Source of the DNA: Vicinamibacterales bacterium
Lineage (GTDB): Bacteria; Acidobacteriota; Vicinamibacteria; Vicinamibacterales; 2-12-FULL-66-21
Assembly (NCBI GenBank): GCA_036496585.1
Contig: DASXLB010000050.1
Span: 1 to 64,000 of the forward strand
Length of the DNA stretch: 64,000 nt
Direction of reading: 5' to 3'
Below are positions 56,869 to 64,000 of this stretch, in pieces; position 1 is the first letter of the stretch; every line of letters starts with the position of its first letter. The notes under the pieces were generated by a model, which was given only the letters and a program-made list of their open reading frames with translations, was not told where the DNA came from and searched no databases. The translations under genes and the position numbers were made by a program.

Positions 56869-58020
56869 GTGGCCGTCCTTAAAATCGCCCGGTTATGGCC
56901 CTCGTCGAAGCGCCGCCCTGTTCCGCAGGCGGCTGACACCGTCGGGCTCGATGCTTTCTCGCCGGAGGCCGGAAACGCCGTTGCCTCGCCGGTGGCGGCG
57001 TTCCCCGTCTCCCAGAAGCCAGCGCCGCCTGCTCCGCGTCCCCGGTCGGGGCGCGGCATCTGGCTGTCGGTCGCGGCCTTCGGTCTGGTGGCTGCAGCGG
57101 GCGTCGGCGGCTACTACCTGAAAAAGCACCCCGTCGCGTGGCCGGCCTCTCCCGGTTCGATCACGTTCGAAACCGCTCCGGCGGGCATCGACGTGTCCGT
57201 GGCCGGGCGTAACGTCGGCCGCACCCCCGTGACCGTTTCACTGGCGCCTGGATCCTACGACGTCAAGCTGGGTACGGGCGCCAGCGCCCGCGCTTTCGCG
57301 CTGACCGTTGCCTCTGGCACCTCGGTGGTGCAGCACTACGAAATGGCGCCGGCGCCGGTGCCGGCTGCGCCCGTCAACGGGTCCCTGCGCGTGCAGACCG
57401 AACCGGCGCATCAGGCGATCCTGGTGGATGGCGTCGAGCGCGGCGCGTCTCCGCTCGCGCTCGAAGACGTCGCCGCGGGCGACCATGAGATCGCGATCCG
57501 CGCCGAACACGGGGCGATCAAGCGCAGCGTGCATGTCACGGCCGGCCAGACCACCTCGGTGATTCTGACCGCCGCAGCGTCGCCGTCGAATGAAGGGCCA
57601 GTCGTCACCGCGGGATGGCTCAGCGTCGCGGCCCCGATCGCGCTCCAGGTTCGGGAGGGCGGCCGGCTGGTCGGATCGACCGACGTCGAGAAGCTCATGA
57701 TGTCCTCGGGCGATCACACCGTGGAGCTCGCGAACGAGACCTTTGGCTTTCGCGCGCAGCGAACGGTCAAGATCGCCGCCGGCAAGACCGCCGCGTTGAA
57801 GATCGACCTGCCCAACGGGACGGTGAGCCTCAATGCCGTTCCCTGGGCCGATGTCTACGTGGACGGCGAGCGCGTGGGGCAGACCCCCATCGGAAATCTG
57901 TCGCGGCCGATCGGCCGCCACGAAGTCATCTTCCGTCATCCGACGCTCGGTGAACGCCGGGAGTTCGTCAACATCACCACGCAGCAGCCGGCCAGGCTCG
58001 GGGTCGACTTCCGAAAGTAA
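56869..58020 (+). CDS. PEGA-domain membrane protein
   Basis: 383 residues from a GTG with AGGAGA nine bases upstream. One membrane helix near 65-82 (IWLSVAAFGLVAAAGVGGYY) is followed by three PEGA repeats: FETAPAGIDVSVAGRNVGRTP, QTEPAHQAILVDGVERGASP and NAVPWADVYVDGERVGQTP, each ending in a GxYxV/GxHEV strand. PEGA domains are surface-layer or envelope-associated beta modules. Function here is unknown. A TonB-like secreted protein follows, 10 bases later. Confidence 0.85.
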   Translation: MAVLKIARLWPSSKRRPVPQAADTVGLDAFSPEAGNAVASPVAAFPVSQKPAPPAPRPRSGRGIWLSVAAFGLVAAAGVGGYYLKKHPVAWPASPGSITFETAPAGIDVSVAGRNVGRTPVTVSLAPGSYDVKLGTGASARAFALTVASGTSVVQHYEMAPAPVPAAPVNGSLRVQTEPAHQAILVDGVERGASPLALEDVAAGDHEIAIRAEHGAIKRSVHVTAGQTTSVILTAAASPSNEGPVVTAGWLSVAAPIALQVREGGRLVGSTDVEKLMMSSGDHTVELANETFGFRAQRTVKIAAGKTAALKIDLPNGTVSLNAVPWADVYVDGERVGQTPIGNLSRPIGRHEVIFRHPTLGERREFVNITTQQPARLGVDFRK

Positions 58021-58030
58021 CGGGGTATTC

Positions 58031-58930
58031 ATGCGGCACGCAATTTCGACGACAGCACTCTTGGTGCTCATCGGGACGCTCCCGGCCCGCGCGCAGGAGC
58101 CGGAACCGCTGGGCCATATCCGCGACCTCTACTCCAATGCGGCTTACGAGGACGTCCTGTCGGCGCTGTCCGTCGACACGGCGCCGCCGCCTCCCGAACT
58201 CGGGCAGTACCGGGTATTTTCCCTGATTGCGCTGGGACGTGCCCCCGAGGCGGAGAAGGCCGCCGAGACGGTCATCATCGCCAATCCGCGCTTCCAGGCC
58301 GATCCCGACGCGTCGCCCCGCGTGCTGGACCTGTTCGCCAAGGTGCGCCGGCGGATCGCGCCGGAGCTGCTGAAGTCGATGTACGTGAATGCGAAGAGCG
58401 CGCTCGACCGCAAGGATCGCGACGTCGCCATCCACGGCTTCGCCGAGATCGTGGCGGTCGCCGACGACCCCGATCTGAAGGACGACGCCGTGGTCGGTGA
58501 GCTTCGCCTGCTGGCGTCGGGCTTTCTCGAATTGAGCCGGGCGATGCCGGCCCCTGTCGCCGCGCCGGCTGGCGAGAAGCCGTCATCGCCGGCGGCGCCG
58601 GCTCCTGCATCGACGTCCCCTGCGTCGACGTCCCCCGCGTCGCTTCCGGCATCCGTGCAGAAGGTCACCATGCCGATTCCGATCACGGAGGTGATGCCGC
58701 GCTGGGTGCCGCCCGAGGCGTATGCACGTCTCGAATTCCGCGGGCGCATCATCCTCCGGATCGACGCCGACGGACGGGTCGTGTCGTCGGAGATGCTGGC
58801 GCCGACGACCCCGATGTACGACGCACAGCTGGTGGTGGCGAGCAAGCAGTGGCGCTACAAGCCCGCCTTGAGCAATGGCGCACCCGTCGCCTCCGAACGC
58901 GTCGTCGAAATCGTGCTGAAACCGCGTTGA
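58031..58930 (+). CDS. Secreted TonB-C-domain protein
   Basis: 299 residues. Signal peptide TTALLVLIGTLPARA/QE; TPR-like helical first half (YSNAAYEDVLSAL, ALGRAPEAEKAAETVI); Ser/Pro/Ala linker with two ASTSPASTSPAS-type units; then a TonB-like C-terminal domain (YARLEFRGRIILRIDADGRVVSSEML, WRYKPALSNGAPVASERVVEIV). No membrane anchor, so it is periplasmic. Likely works with the PEGA protein upstream. Confidence 0.8.
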   Translation: MRHAISTTALLVLIGTLPARAQEPEPLGHIRDLYSNAAYEDVLSALSVDTAPPPPELGQYRVFSLIALGRAPEAEKAAETVIIANPRFQADPDASPRVLDLFAKVRRRIAPELLKSMYVNAKSALDRKDRDVAIHGFAEIVAVADDPDLKDDAVVGELRLLASGFLELSRAMPAPVAAPAGEKPSSPAAPAPASTSPASTSPASLPASVQKVTMPIPITEVMPRWVPPEAYARLEFRGRIILRIDADGRVVSSEMLAPTTPMYDAQLVVASKQWRYKPALSNGAPVASERVVEIVLKPR

Positions 58931-58971
58931 GCCTGGTTGTTGACGAACCTCCGCTGACAGACCCGCCGGCA

Positions 58972-59016
58972 GCCCGTTCCGCCCGTTCCAGCGAACGGGT
59001 GGGCGGGCGGCGTTTT
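58972..59016 (+). terminator. Candidate terminator hairpin
   Basis: CCCGTTC (58982-58988)-CAGC-GAACGGG (58993-58999), extended by flanking GCCCG/CGGGC pairs, then CGTTTTAATC. The T run is short and offset by about 12 bases, so termination efficiency is uncertain. Confidence 0.5.
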
Positions 59017-59028
59017 AATCTTCGGACC

Positions 59029-59091
59029 ATGAAGAAGTTCTTTCGGTCAATCGCCATATTCGCCTACGAACTCCTGACTGGCCCATTCTGA
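59029..59091 (+). CDS. 20-residue small ORF
   Basis: ATG at 59029 to TGA at 59089-59091: MKKFFRS start, then an aromatic/hydrophobic run ending ELLTGPF. It stands alone in a 346-base gap that otherwise holds only the candidate terminator and AT-rich sequence before the next gene. It looks like a signal-peptide remnant or a tiny membrane peptide. Weak evidence. Confidence 0.25.
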   Translation: MKKFFRSIAIFAYELLTGPF

Positions 59092-59276
59092 GCAGTTCAG
59101 TCGCCGACAAAAGTTTGGCGTATAGGCGACTTTAGTCTTCCCAACCACGTTACGCCTGCGCCAGCGCCGTCCGGCGGAAGCCTTCTCAGTCAGTTGACGA
59201 TCGCGTAAATATAGCTAGAAAAGGCACTTGCGAGGGAGACTAAGGGCTCCGAAAGCCGTGGCGATGCCTTTGCACA

Positions 59277-60926
59277 ATGGCTGATGTTTCCAAGACTGCG
59301 ATGTTGCCCAAAGTGCTCACACACGTGTTCGAGCGGGCCCGGACGAGGCTCGGGCTAGAGGTCTACGTTCTGGACTCCGCCCTGAACCCGATCTATCCGG
59401 CCACCGACGGCGATGTGCTCGCCGAGGTCGCGGAGGACAGCAGGCTCCGGGACGCTTTGCTGGGGGCCTTCGGGACCGGCGCTCCCATCCGCGTCAGGAT
59501 GTCGGGGTCGGAGTTCGAGGCGGTTCCCATGCGGCTCGGCGCAGGGCAGCGCAGTCTGGCGCTGGTCGGTTTGGTCGGTGAACGTGCGCAGCGGCGCCCC
59601 TTCCTTGAGTTCTGGGTCGAACTGGTCAAGAGCGTCTGGGAATCGAGCTCCACCGCCGCCGAATCGCTGGATCAGGAACGGGCACGGTCGCGGCGGCTCG
59701 TCGCCATGCTCCGGTTTCTGCGCCACATCGTCGAAACCGGATCCGAGACGGAACTGGCGCACGCCATCGTGCAGGCCGCGGCCGTGTGGTTCGATGTCGA
59801 CGCCCGCATTTATCAGCGCGACCTGCTCGGCGATTTTGTGTTGTTCGCCTCGCTGCCGGGTGCGGCGGTGGACGATGCGACGCGCCGCCTCAGTTCGTTG
59901 TGGGTGCCGTCGGCGCCCGAGCTGCGGCGCGTGTCGTCTCCCACGCCGTGGACGCTGCCGACGGGAGCGGACTTGATGCTCCTGCCGCTTGGCAGCGGCG
60001 AGACCTCGGATTGGGTGCTGGCCCTCATCGGTTCGGCGCCCGAAGATGAAATCGGTCATCTGCCGGCCGTCGGCTGCATCGCCGGCGCGCACCTCGAGTC
60101 GCTGCGCGCCTTGCGCCGCGACCGCGCCAGGGCGCGGCTGGGCGAGGTGATGCAGGCGCCCGGCTCTTCATCCGACGCCGCGCTGACCGCTGCGGTGCGC
60201 GAGATCGCCGCGCTGACGCATGCGGCCGCTGGCGCGCTGACGGTCAACCGGCGCGGCCGGCTGCGCCGGCTCGTCACGATTGGGTCGATGCCCGTCGAGG
60301 GGATCGCCGCCAGCAGCCGGGAATGGTTGTTCTCCGCGGATCAGGTCGTGTGCGTGTGGCCGCTGGCCGACGGCATCACCGGCACGCTGGAGCTTCGTCC
60401 GGCCGCCGACCAGCCGTTCACCTCCGACGCGGCGATGCTGACGCGGGTGGGCGTCGAAGTGCTCCAGAGCTGGATGCGCGGCGCCGAGGCCTCGCACACC
60501 GAAGCGGCGGGCGACGCCCCCGGCTGCGAGGCCGCTTCCTCGGCGTTTCTCAAGCGGATCGACGAAGAGCTCGAACGTGCACGGCGCTTCGACCTGCGCT
60601 TTTCGCTGGTGCTGGTGGACCTGCCGCGGCAGGGCATGCGCGGCGACACGCCGCAGCGCGTGCAGGACGCGTTGCGCCTGGAGTTGCGCGGCTCGGATGT
60701 GCTCGGGCGGGTCGAAGGTTACCGCGTCATCGCGCTGCTGACGCACACCGACGCCACCGGCTCGACGCGGGTCGTCGAGCGGCTGCGGCGCCGGCTGGCC
60801 GAGAGCGCGACGCGCGCCGATCTGGCGGGTTTGACGGTCGGACATGCGGTGTTTTCGCCGGAGTGCCGCACTGCGGAGGCGCTGGTGTCCCGCGCCGTCC
60901 GCGATGCGGAGCCGGTCGCGGTGTAA
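59277..60926 (+). CDS. Sensor protein with degenerate GGDEF domain
   Basis: 549 residues, no membrane segment. The N-terminal and middle parts have GAF-like features (FERARTRLGLEVYVLDSALNPIY; AHAIVQAAAVWFDVDARIYQ). The C-terminus resembles GGDEF (RRFDLRFSLVLVDLP; GSDVLGRVEGYRVIALLTHTD), but the GG(D/E)EF loop is VEGYR, so diguanylate cyclase activity is not expected. It leads a gene run of PilZ-like proteins and a sigma-54 activator, suggesting c-di-GMP or stress-linked control of exopolysaccharide. Confidence 0.65.
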   Translation: MADVSKTAMLPKVLTHVFERARTRLGLEVYVLDSALNPIYPATDGDVLAEVAEDSRLRDALLGAFGTGAPIRVRMSGSEFEAVPMRLGAGQRSLALVGLVGERAQRRPFLEFWVELVKSVWESSSTAAESLDQERARSRRLVAMLRFLRHIVETGSETELAHAIVQAAAVWFDVDARIYQRDLLGDFVLFASLPGAAVDDATRRLSSLWVPSAPELRRVSSPTPWTLPTGADLMLLPLGSGETSDWVLALIGSAPEDEIGHLPAVGCIAGAHLESLRALRRDRARARLGEVMQAPGSSSDAALTAAVREIAALTHAAAGALTVNRRGRLRRLVTIGSMPVEGIAASSREWLFSADQVVCVWPLADGITGTLELRPAADQPFTSDAAMLTRVGVEVLQSWMRGAEASHTEAAGDAPGCEAASSAFLKRIDEELERARRFDLRFSLVLVDLPRQGMRGDTPQRVQDALRLELRGSDVLGRVEGYRVIALLTHTDATGSTRVVERLRRRLAESATRADLAGLTVGHAVFSPECRTAEALVSRAVRDAEPVAV

Positions 60927-60976
60927 GGCCACGCGTGCGGCGGGCGCGCGTGTGGACTCTGATGCAGGAGATGGGT

Positions 60977-61330
60977 GTGAGACGCAGACTTGGCGACCGG
61001 CGGGGACGACCGCGATTCGACATCGTCGGCGATCTATGGGGCAACCTCGAGGTGTTTCTGCGCCTGCCGCTGAGGAACGTCGGTCCCGGCGGCGCGCTAC
61101 TGCACTCGCATGCCTCGCTGCCGCCTGACTCCGTACACCGGCTGACGCTCAGTTTCGACGGGCGTGATTTCACCGCCGACGCCAAGGTGCGGCACGTGAG
61201 CGGAATCACCGGGGCCGACGGTGAGCGGGGGTTTCTCATCGGTGTCGAGTTCGTGACGATGCACCCGGTCCTCGCGGCGCAGCTCGCCCAACTGGCGGGC
61301 TCCGCCGACGGCCAGGCGATGGAGGCGTGA
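60977..61330 (+). CDS. PilZ-domain-like protein 1
   Basis: 117 residues from a GTG with AGGAG six bases upstream (an in-frame ATG at 60962 is the alternative). RRRLGDRRGRPRFDIVGDLWG has the PilZ-type RxxxR followed by a beta barrel with VGPGGALLHSHASLP and ADAKVRHVSG, IGVEFV. It may bind c-di-GMP. It directly follows the GGDEF-like sensor. Confidence 0.7.
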   Translation: MRRRLGDRRGRPRFDIVGDLWGNLEVFLRLPLRNVGPGGALLHSHASLPPDSVHRLTLSFDGRDFTADAKVRHVSGITGADGERGFLIGVEFVTMHPVLAAQLAQLAGSADGQAMEA

Positions 61331-61334
61331 CGCG

Positions 61335-61670
61335 ATGAGCGGCGATCAGCAGCAGGATATCGAGCGGCGGCGACAGCCGCGCTGGGACTTGAACGAGCAG
61401 ATCGGCTGTCGTCTCGAGATTCGCACCCGCGTGCGGCTCGTCGACATCAGCGCGACGGGCGCCCTGTTGTCCGCCGACGTGACGCTTCCGGTGGGCGCGT
61501 CGGGGCATTTGCGCGCCGCGATCGGGCCGGCGTTCACGCCGGCGGTCGAGGTGAAACGGCTGGCGGCGACCGCGCAGCGGCCGGCGCTGGCCATGGGCAC
61601 CATTTTCACGAACATGGACGAGCGGAGTCGTCGGAGTCTCGAGGAATTCCTGAAGAAAGCCAACACATGA
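61335..61670 (+). CDS. PilZ-domain-like protein 2
   Basis: 111 residues, 4 bases after the first. ERRRQPRWDLNEQIGCRL gives an RxxxR-like start; the (D/N)xSxxG motif is DISATGALL. The rest is a short beta barrel plus a helix (DERSRRSLEEFLKKA). Paired PilZ proteins before a sigma-54 activator point to c-di-GMP control of the export genes downstream. Confidence 0.75.
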   Translation: MSGDQQQDIERRRQPRWDLNEQIGCRLEIRTRVRLVDISATGALLSADVTLPVGASGHLRAAIGPAFTPAVEVKRLAATAQRPALAMGTIFTNMDERSRRSLEEFLKKANT

Positions 61671-62782
61671 GCACCACAGCAGTCGCCGCGGAACCGGGTA
61701 GAGGGGCCAGCATGAGACGCGACGGAACCGAGCAGTTGATCGGCAGCAGCGCCATCATTGCCGAACTGTCGCAGGAGATCTCGCGCATCGCCCGCTCCAA
61801 CGCCAAGGTCCTCGTCACGGGCGAGAGCGGCGTTGGCAAGGAGCTCGTCGCCAACGCCATCCACGAGCGCAGTCCGCGCGCCAACCGTGCGATGGTGGCG
61901 GTCAACTGCGCCGGGCTGCCGGAGACGCTCCTCGAGTCGGAGCTTTTCGGTCACGTCAAGGGCAGCTTCACCGGCGCCTACCGCGACAAACAGGGCAAGC
62001 TCGAAATCGCCGACGGCGGGACGATCTTCCTCGACGAAATCGGCGAGATGACCCTGCGCATGCAAGGACTGCTGCTCCGATTCATGGAGACCGGCGAGCT
62101 GCAGAAGGTCGGCGCCGATCGCGTGCAGGGGCGCGTCAACGTCCGGGTCATCGCAGCGACCAACCGCAACCTGCGCGACATGATCACCGAGGGCACGTTC
62201 CGGGAGGATCTGTTCTATCGCCTCAACGTCATTCACCTGACCGTGCCGGCGCTGCGCGAGCGCCGCGAAGACATCCCGGCGCTCATCGACTACTTCATGG
62301 GCCGCTTCACGCGCGGGCAGGGGCACACCGTGCGGGCGATCTCGCCGGAGGCCAACAAGCTGCTGTGCGACTATTCGTGGCCCGGCAACGTGCGCGAGCT
62401 CGAGAACGTGATCGAGCGGCTGGTGGTGACGGGGCGGACGGAAACCGCGCGTGAAGACGATCTGCCGATGGAGATCCGCAGCCAGCATGCCATCGGGCTG
62501 CGTCCAAAGCGCGAGCGCCGCCGCACCGTCGCCGACGATCTCTACAAGAAGCTGGTCGAGGAGCGCGAATCGTTCTGGACCGCCGTCTACCCGCTCTACA
62601 TGCAGCGCGAGATCACGCGCGGCAACGTCCGCGATCTGGTGCGCAAGGGGCTGGAGGACGCGCGCGGCAACTACAAGATCGTCGCCAAGCTGTTCAACAT
62701 GGAGCCGCGCGACTACAAGCGGTTCCTGAATTTTCTCCGCAAGCACGACTGTCAGCTGCCGTTCAAGGAGTACCGGCAATAG
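61667..62782 (+). CDS. Sigma-54-dependent transcriptional activator without receiver domain
   Basis: 371 residues. AAA+ core: Walker A GESGVGKE near 49, the sigma-54 contact loop as GSFTGAY instead of GAFTGA, Walker B GGTIFLDEIGEM and the arginine-finger region FREDLFYRLNVI. The C-terminal Fis-like part (NYKIVAKLFNMEPRDYKRFLNFLRKH) should bind DNA. There is no N-terminal response-regulator domain, only about 25 residues. Overlaps PilZ protein 2 by 4 bases (ATGA). Likely regulates the adjacent export genes. Confidence 0.88.
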   Translation: MSTTAVAAEPGRGASMRRDGTEQLIGSSAIIAELSQEISRIARSNAKVLVTGESGVGKELVANAIHERSPRANRAMVAVNCAGLPETLLESELFGHVKGSFTGAYRDKQGKLEIADGGTIFLDEIGEMTLRMQGLLLRFMETGELQKVGADRVQGRVNVRVIAATNRNLRDMITEGTFREDLFYRLNVIHLTVPALRERREDIPALIDYFMGRFTRGQGHTVRAISPEANKLLCDYSWPGNVRELENVIERLVVTGRTETAREDDLPMEIRSQHAIGLRPKRERRRTVADDLYKKLVEERESFWTAVYPLYMQREITRGNVRDLVRKGLEDARGNYKIVAKLFNMEPRDYKRFLNFLRKHDCQLPFKEYRQ

Positions 62783-62856
62783 CCATGACGGCCGTCCGGG
62801 GACAGCGATAGGCGCGCGTCCCCGATCCGGGCACAGAAGGGATACCAGGCAACACC

Positions 62857-63480
62857 ATGCAATTCCATCGAACAACCGCCGCCGTCGTCGGCCTCACGGC
62901 GTTGATGGGTTTACCGGCAGGCGCGCAACAGGCCGCCTCGAAACCCTCGTCGACATCCGAAACGGCGGCCTCCGCGGCAGCGTCCGCGCCGCTGCCCGAG
63001 GGCTACCTGATCGGCGCGGAGGATGTGCTCTCGATTGTGTTCTGGCAGGAGAAGAGCATGTCGGCGGACGTCATCGTCCGCCCCGACGGCAAGATTTCGC
63101 TGCCCCTGCTGAACGACGTGCAGGCGGTTGGCCTGACGCCCGATCAGCTGCGATCCGAGCTGGTGAAGGCGGCGGCCAAATTCATCGCGGATCCCAATGC
63201 GACGGTCGTCGTCAAGGAGATTCACAGCCGCAAGGTGTTCATCACCGGCAATGTGACGAAGCCAGGCACCTTCCCGTTGACTGGCGAGATGAACGTGCTC
63301 CAGTTGATCGCCCTGGCGGGCGGCCTTCAGGAGTACGGGGACTCGAAGAACATCGTCATCATGCGGAACGAGGGCGGCCGTCAGCAGTCGTTCAAATTCA
63401 ACTACAAGGACGTTATCAAACAGAAGCACGTCGAACAGAACATCTCGTTGAAGCCGGGCGACACCGTCATCGTCCCATAG
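62857..63480 (+). CDS. Wza-like polysaccharide export protein
   Basis: 207 residues. Signal peptide, then a Ser/Ala linker, the Poly_export domain GYLIGAEDVLSIVFWQEKSMSADV (parts YLIGAEDVLSIVFWQ and MSADVIVRPDGKISLPLL) and an SLBB-like domain (RKVFITGNVTKPGTFPLTGEMNVLQLIALAGGL in parts KVFITGNVTKPGTF and NVLQLIALAGG). No lipobox is seen; it is a short, soluble form. First gene of an export operon that continues out of the window. Confidence 0.88.
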   Translation: MQFHRTTAAVVGLTALMGLPAGAQQAASKPSSTSETAASAAASAPLPEGYLIGAEDVLSIVFWQEKSMSADVIVRPDGKISLPLLNDVQAVGLTPDQLRSELVKAAAKFIADPNATVVVKEIHSRKVFITGNVTKPGTFPLTGEMNVLQLIALAGGLQEYGDSKNIVIMRNEGGRQQSFKFNYKDVIKQKHVEQNISLKPGDTVIVP

Positions 63481-63496
63481 CCGCCATAGGTTGATC

Positions 63497-64000
63497 GTGA
63501 ATCATAGCCTCGCTCCGACTGTTGTGCTGCTGCTGGTGTGCGGCGCGGCTGTCGCGGATGCGCAAAGCCAGTCGGGACGCCCGTACAAGGCGCTGTTCGG
63601 GGGAGCGACCAACGATCCCACCGTCCAGCAGAGCCTCGACGTGACCGCCTCCGTCTCGGAGGGCTACGACGACAACGTGCTGGCGGACCTCGGCGCCAGC
63701 AGCGCCGCCGGGCCGGCCTTCAGCGGCGTTTACACCGCTCTCGTGCCGGCGATGAACTATGACTGGGTCGGGCACGCGGTGCAGATCAGCGCGACCGCGA
63801 GTTCCAGCTTCAAGTACTTCCAGCCGGAACACCAGTTCATCGGCACGTCGCATTTCGGGGCGGTCGGCCTGTCCGCGGGGTCACAGGCGACGCGTTTCTC
63901 GTTCAACCAGAGCTTCAGCTATTCGCCGGCCTACTACTACGGCTTGTTTCCGACACTGACGACCGCCTCGGACGTCGGCTACGTCGTGGGGGCAGACAGC
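63497..64000 (+). CDS. Outer-membrane beta-barrel protein of the EPS locus, C-terminus cut by window edge
   Basis: 168 codons from GTG at 63497 to the window end; still open. Signal peptide VVLLLVCGAAVADA/QS, then strands such as SLDVTASVSEGYDDNVLADLG, YDWVGHAVQISATASSSFKYFQP and FSFNQSFSYSPAYYYGLFP. It resembles PEP-CTERM-system-associated outer-membrane proteins that follow Wza-like genes. A TTG six bases upstream is an alternative start. Confidence 0.75.
   Translation, partial: MNHSLAPTVVLLLVCGAAVADAQSQSGRPYKALFGGATNDPTVQQSLDVTASVSEGYDDNVLADLGASSAAGPAFSGVYTALVPAMNYDWVGHAVQISATASSSFKYFQPEHQFIGTSHFGAVGLSAGSQATRFSFNQSFSYSPAYYYGLFPTLTTASDVGYVVGADS

Overview
The window is a high-GC bacterial chromosome segment with densely packed, mostly plus-strand operons. 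The gene set points to a Gram-negative (diderm) bacterium that respires with menaquinone: BamA, Skp/OmpH, LolCD, lipid A genes, PEP-CTERM and polysaccharide export genes, and a futalosine-type menaquinone cluster. Together with the domain fusions and the secreted Ala/Pro-rich proteins, this fits Acidobacteriota, probably class Vicinamibacteria. That placement is inferred from gene content only; there is no rRNA or tRNA gene here to test it.

Layout. 1-1306 (minus) is the cut end of a secreted FecR/DUF6600-like protein. 1487-5000 is a heat-shock operon, dnaK-dnaJ-hspR, behind a near-consensus promoter, followed by a DnaC-like ATPase and hemW. 7381-9017 holds small secreted or outer-membrane proteins. 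9072-14256 holds an acyl-CoA dehydrogenase, a MeaB-methylmalonyl-CoA epimerase fusion, an MBL hydrolase, MTA phosphorylase and a PfkB kinase. 14307-20695 runs through small membrane proteins, crotonase, ribH-nusB, lysS and the LolCD lipoprotein exporter. 21518-23956 is clpC. 24252-32421 is an envelope block: bamA, two OmpH paralogs, a FabZ-LpxA fusion, lpxI and an NAD-dependent sugar dehydrogenase.

32493-40660 is a menaquinone block: UbiD decarboxylase, a cysteine-free MqnE-like protein, MqnA, MqnC, a probable aminofutalosine deaminase, UbiA prenyltransferase, UbiX and MenG/UbiE. 40766-45005 holds a TonB-like protein, miaA, deoB and dgt. 45821-51012 is the YceD-rpmF-plsX-fabD-fabG-acpP-fabF fatty-acid operon. 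51109-54924 holds etfB-etfA-ETF:quinone oxidoreductase, which would pass acyl-CoA dehydrogenase electrons into the menaquinone pool made by the preceding block. 54957-64000 ends in a surface and exopolysaccharide region: DUF374 acyltransferase, PEP-CTERM protein, PEGA protein, TonB-like protein, a degenerate GGDEF sensor, two PilZ-type proteins, a sigma-54 activator, a Wza-like export protein and the start of an outer-membrane barrel. An exosortase/EPS locus probably continues beyond the right edge.

No CRISPR array, insertion sequence, prophage or defence system was found. The most unusual features are: (1) an MqnE-family protein that has lost every cysteine, inside the menaquinone operon; (2) two gene fusions (MeaB-epimerase, FabZ-LpxA); (3) many intergenic elements made of short degenerate tandem repeats, often set as inverted pairs, the largest covering about 400 bp between etfA and ETF-QO; (4) a 24-bp dispersed repeat inserted in frame in ETF-QO; (5) a divergent pair of homologous small coiled-coil proteins; and (6) a DUF374 acyltransferase with no ATG, GTG or TTG start able to include its HGR motif.
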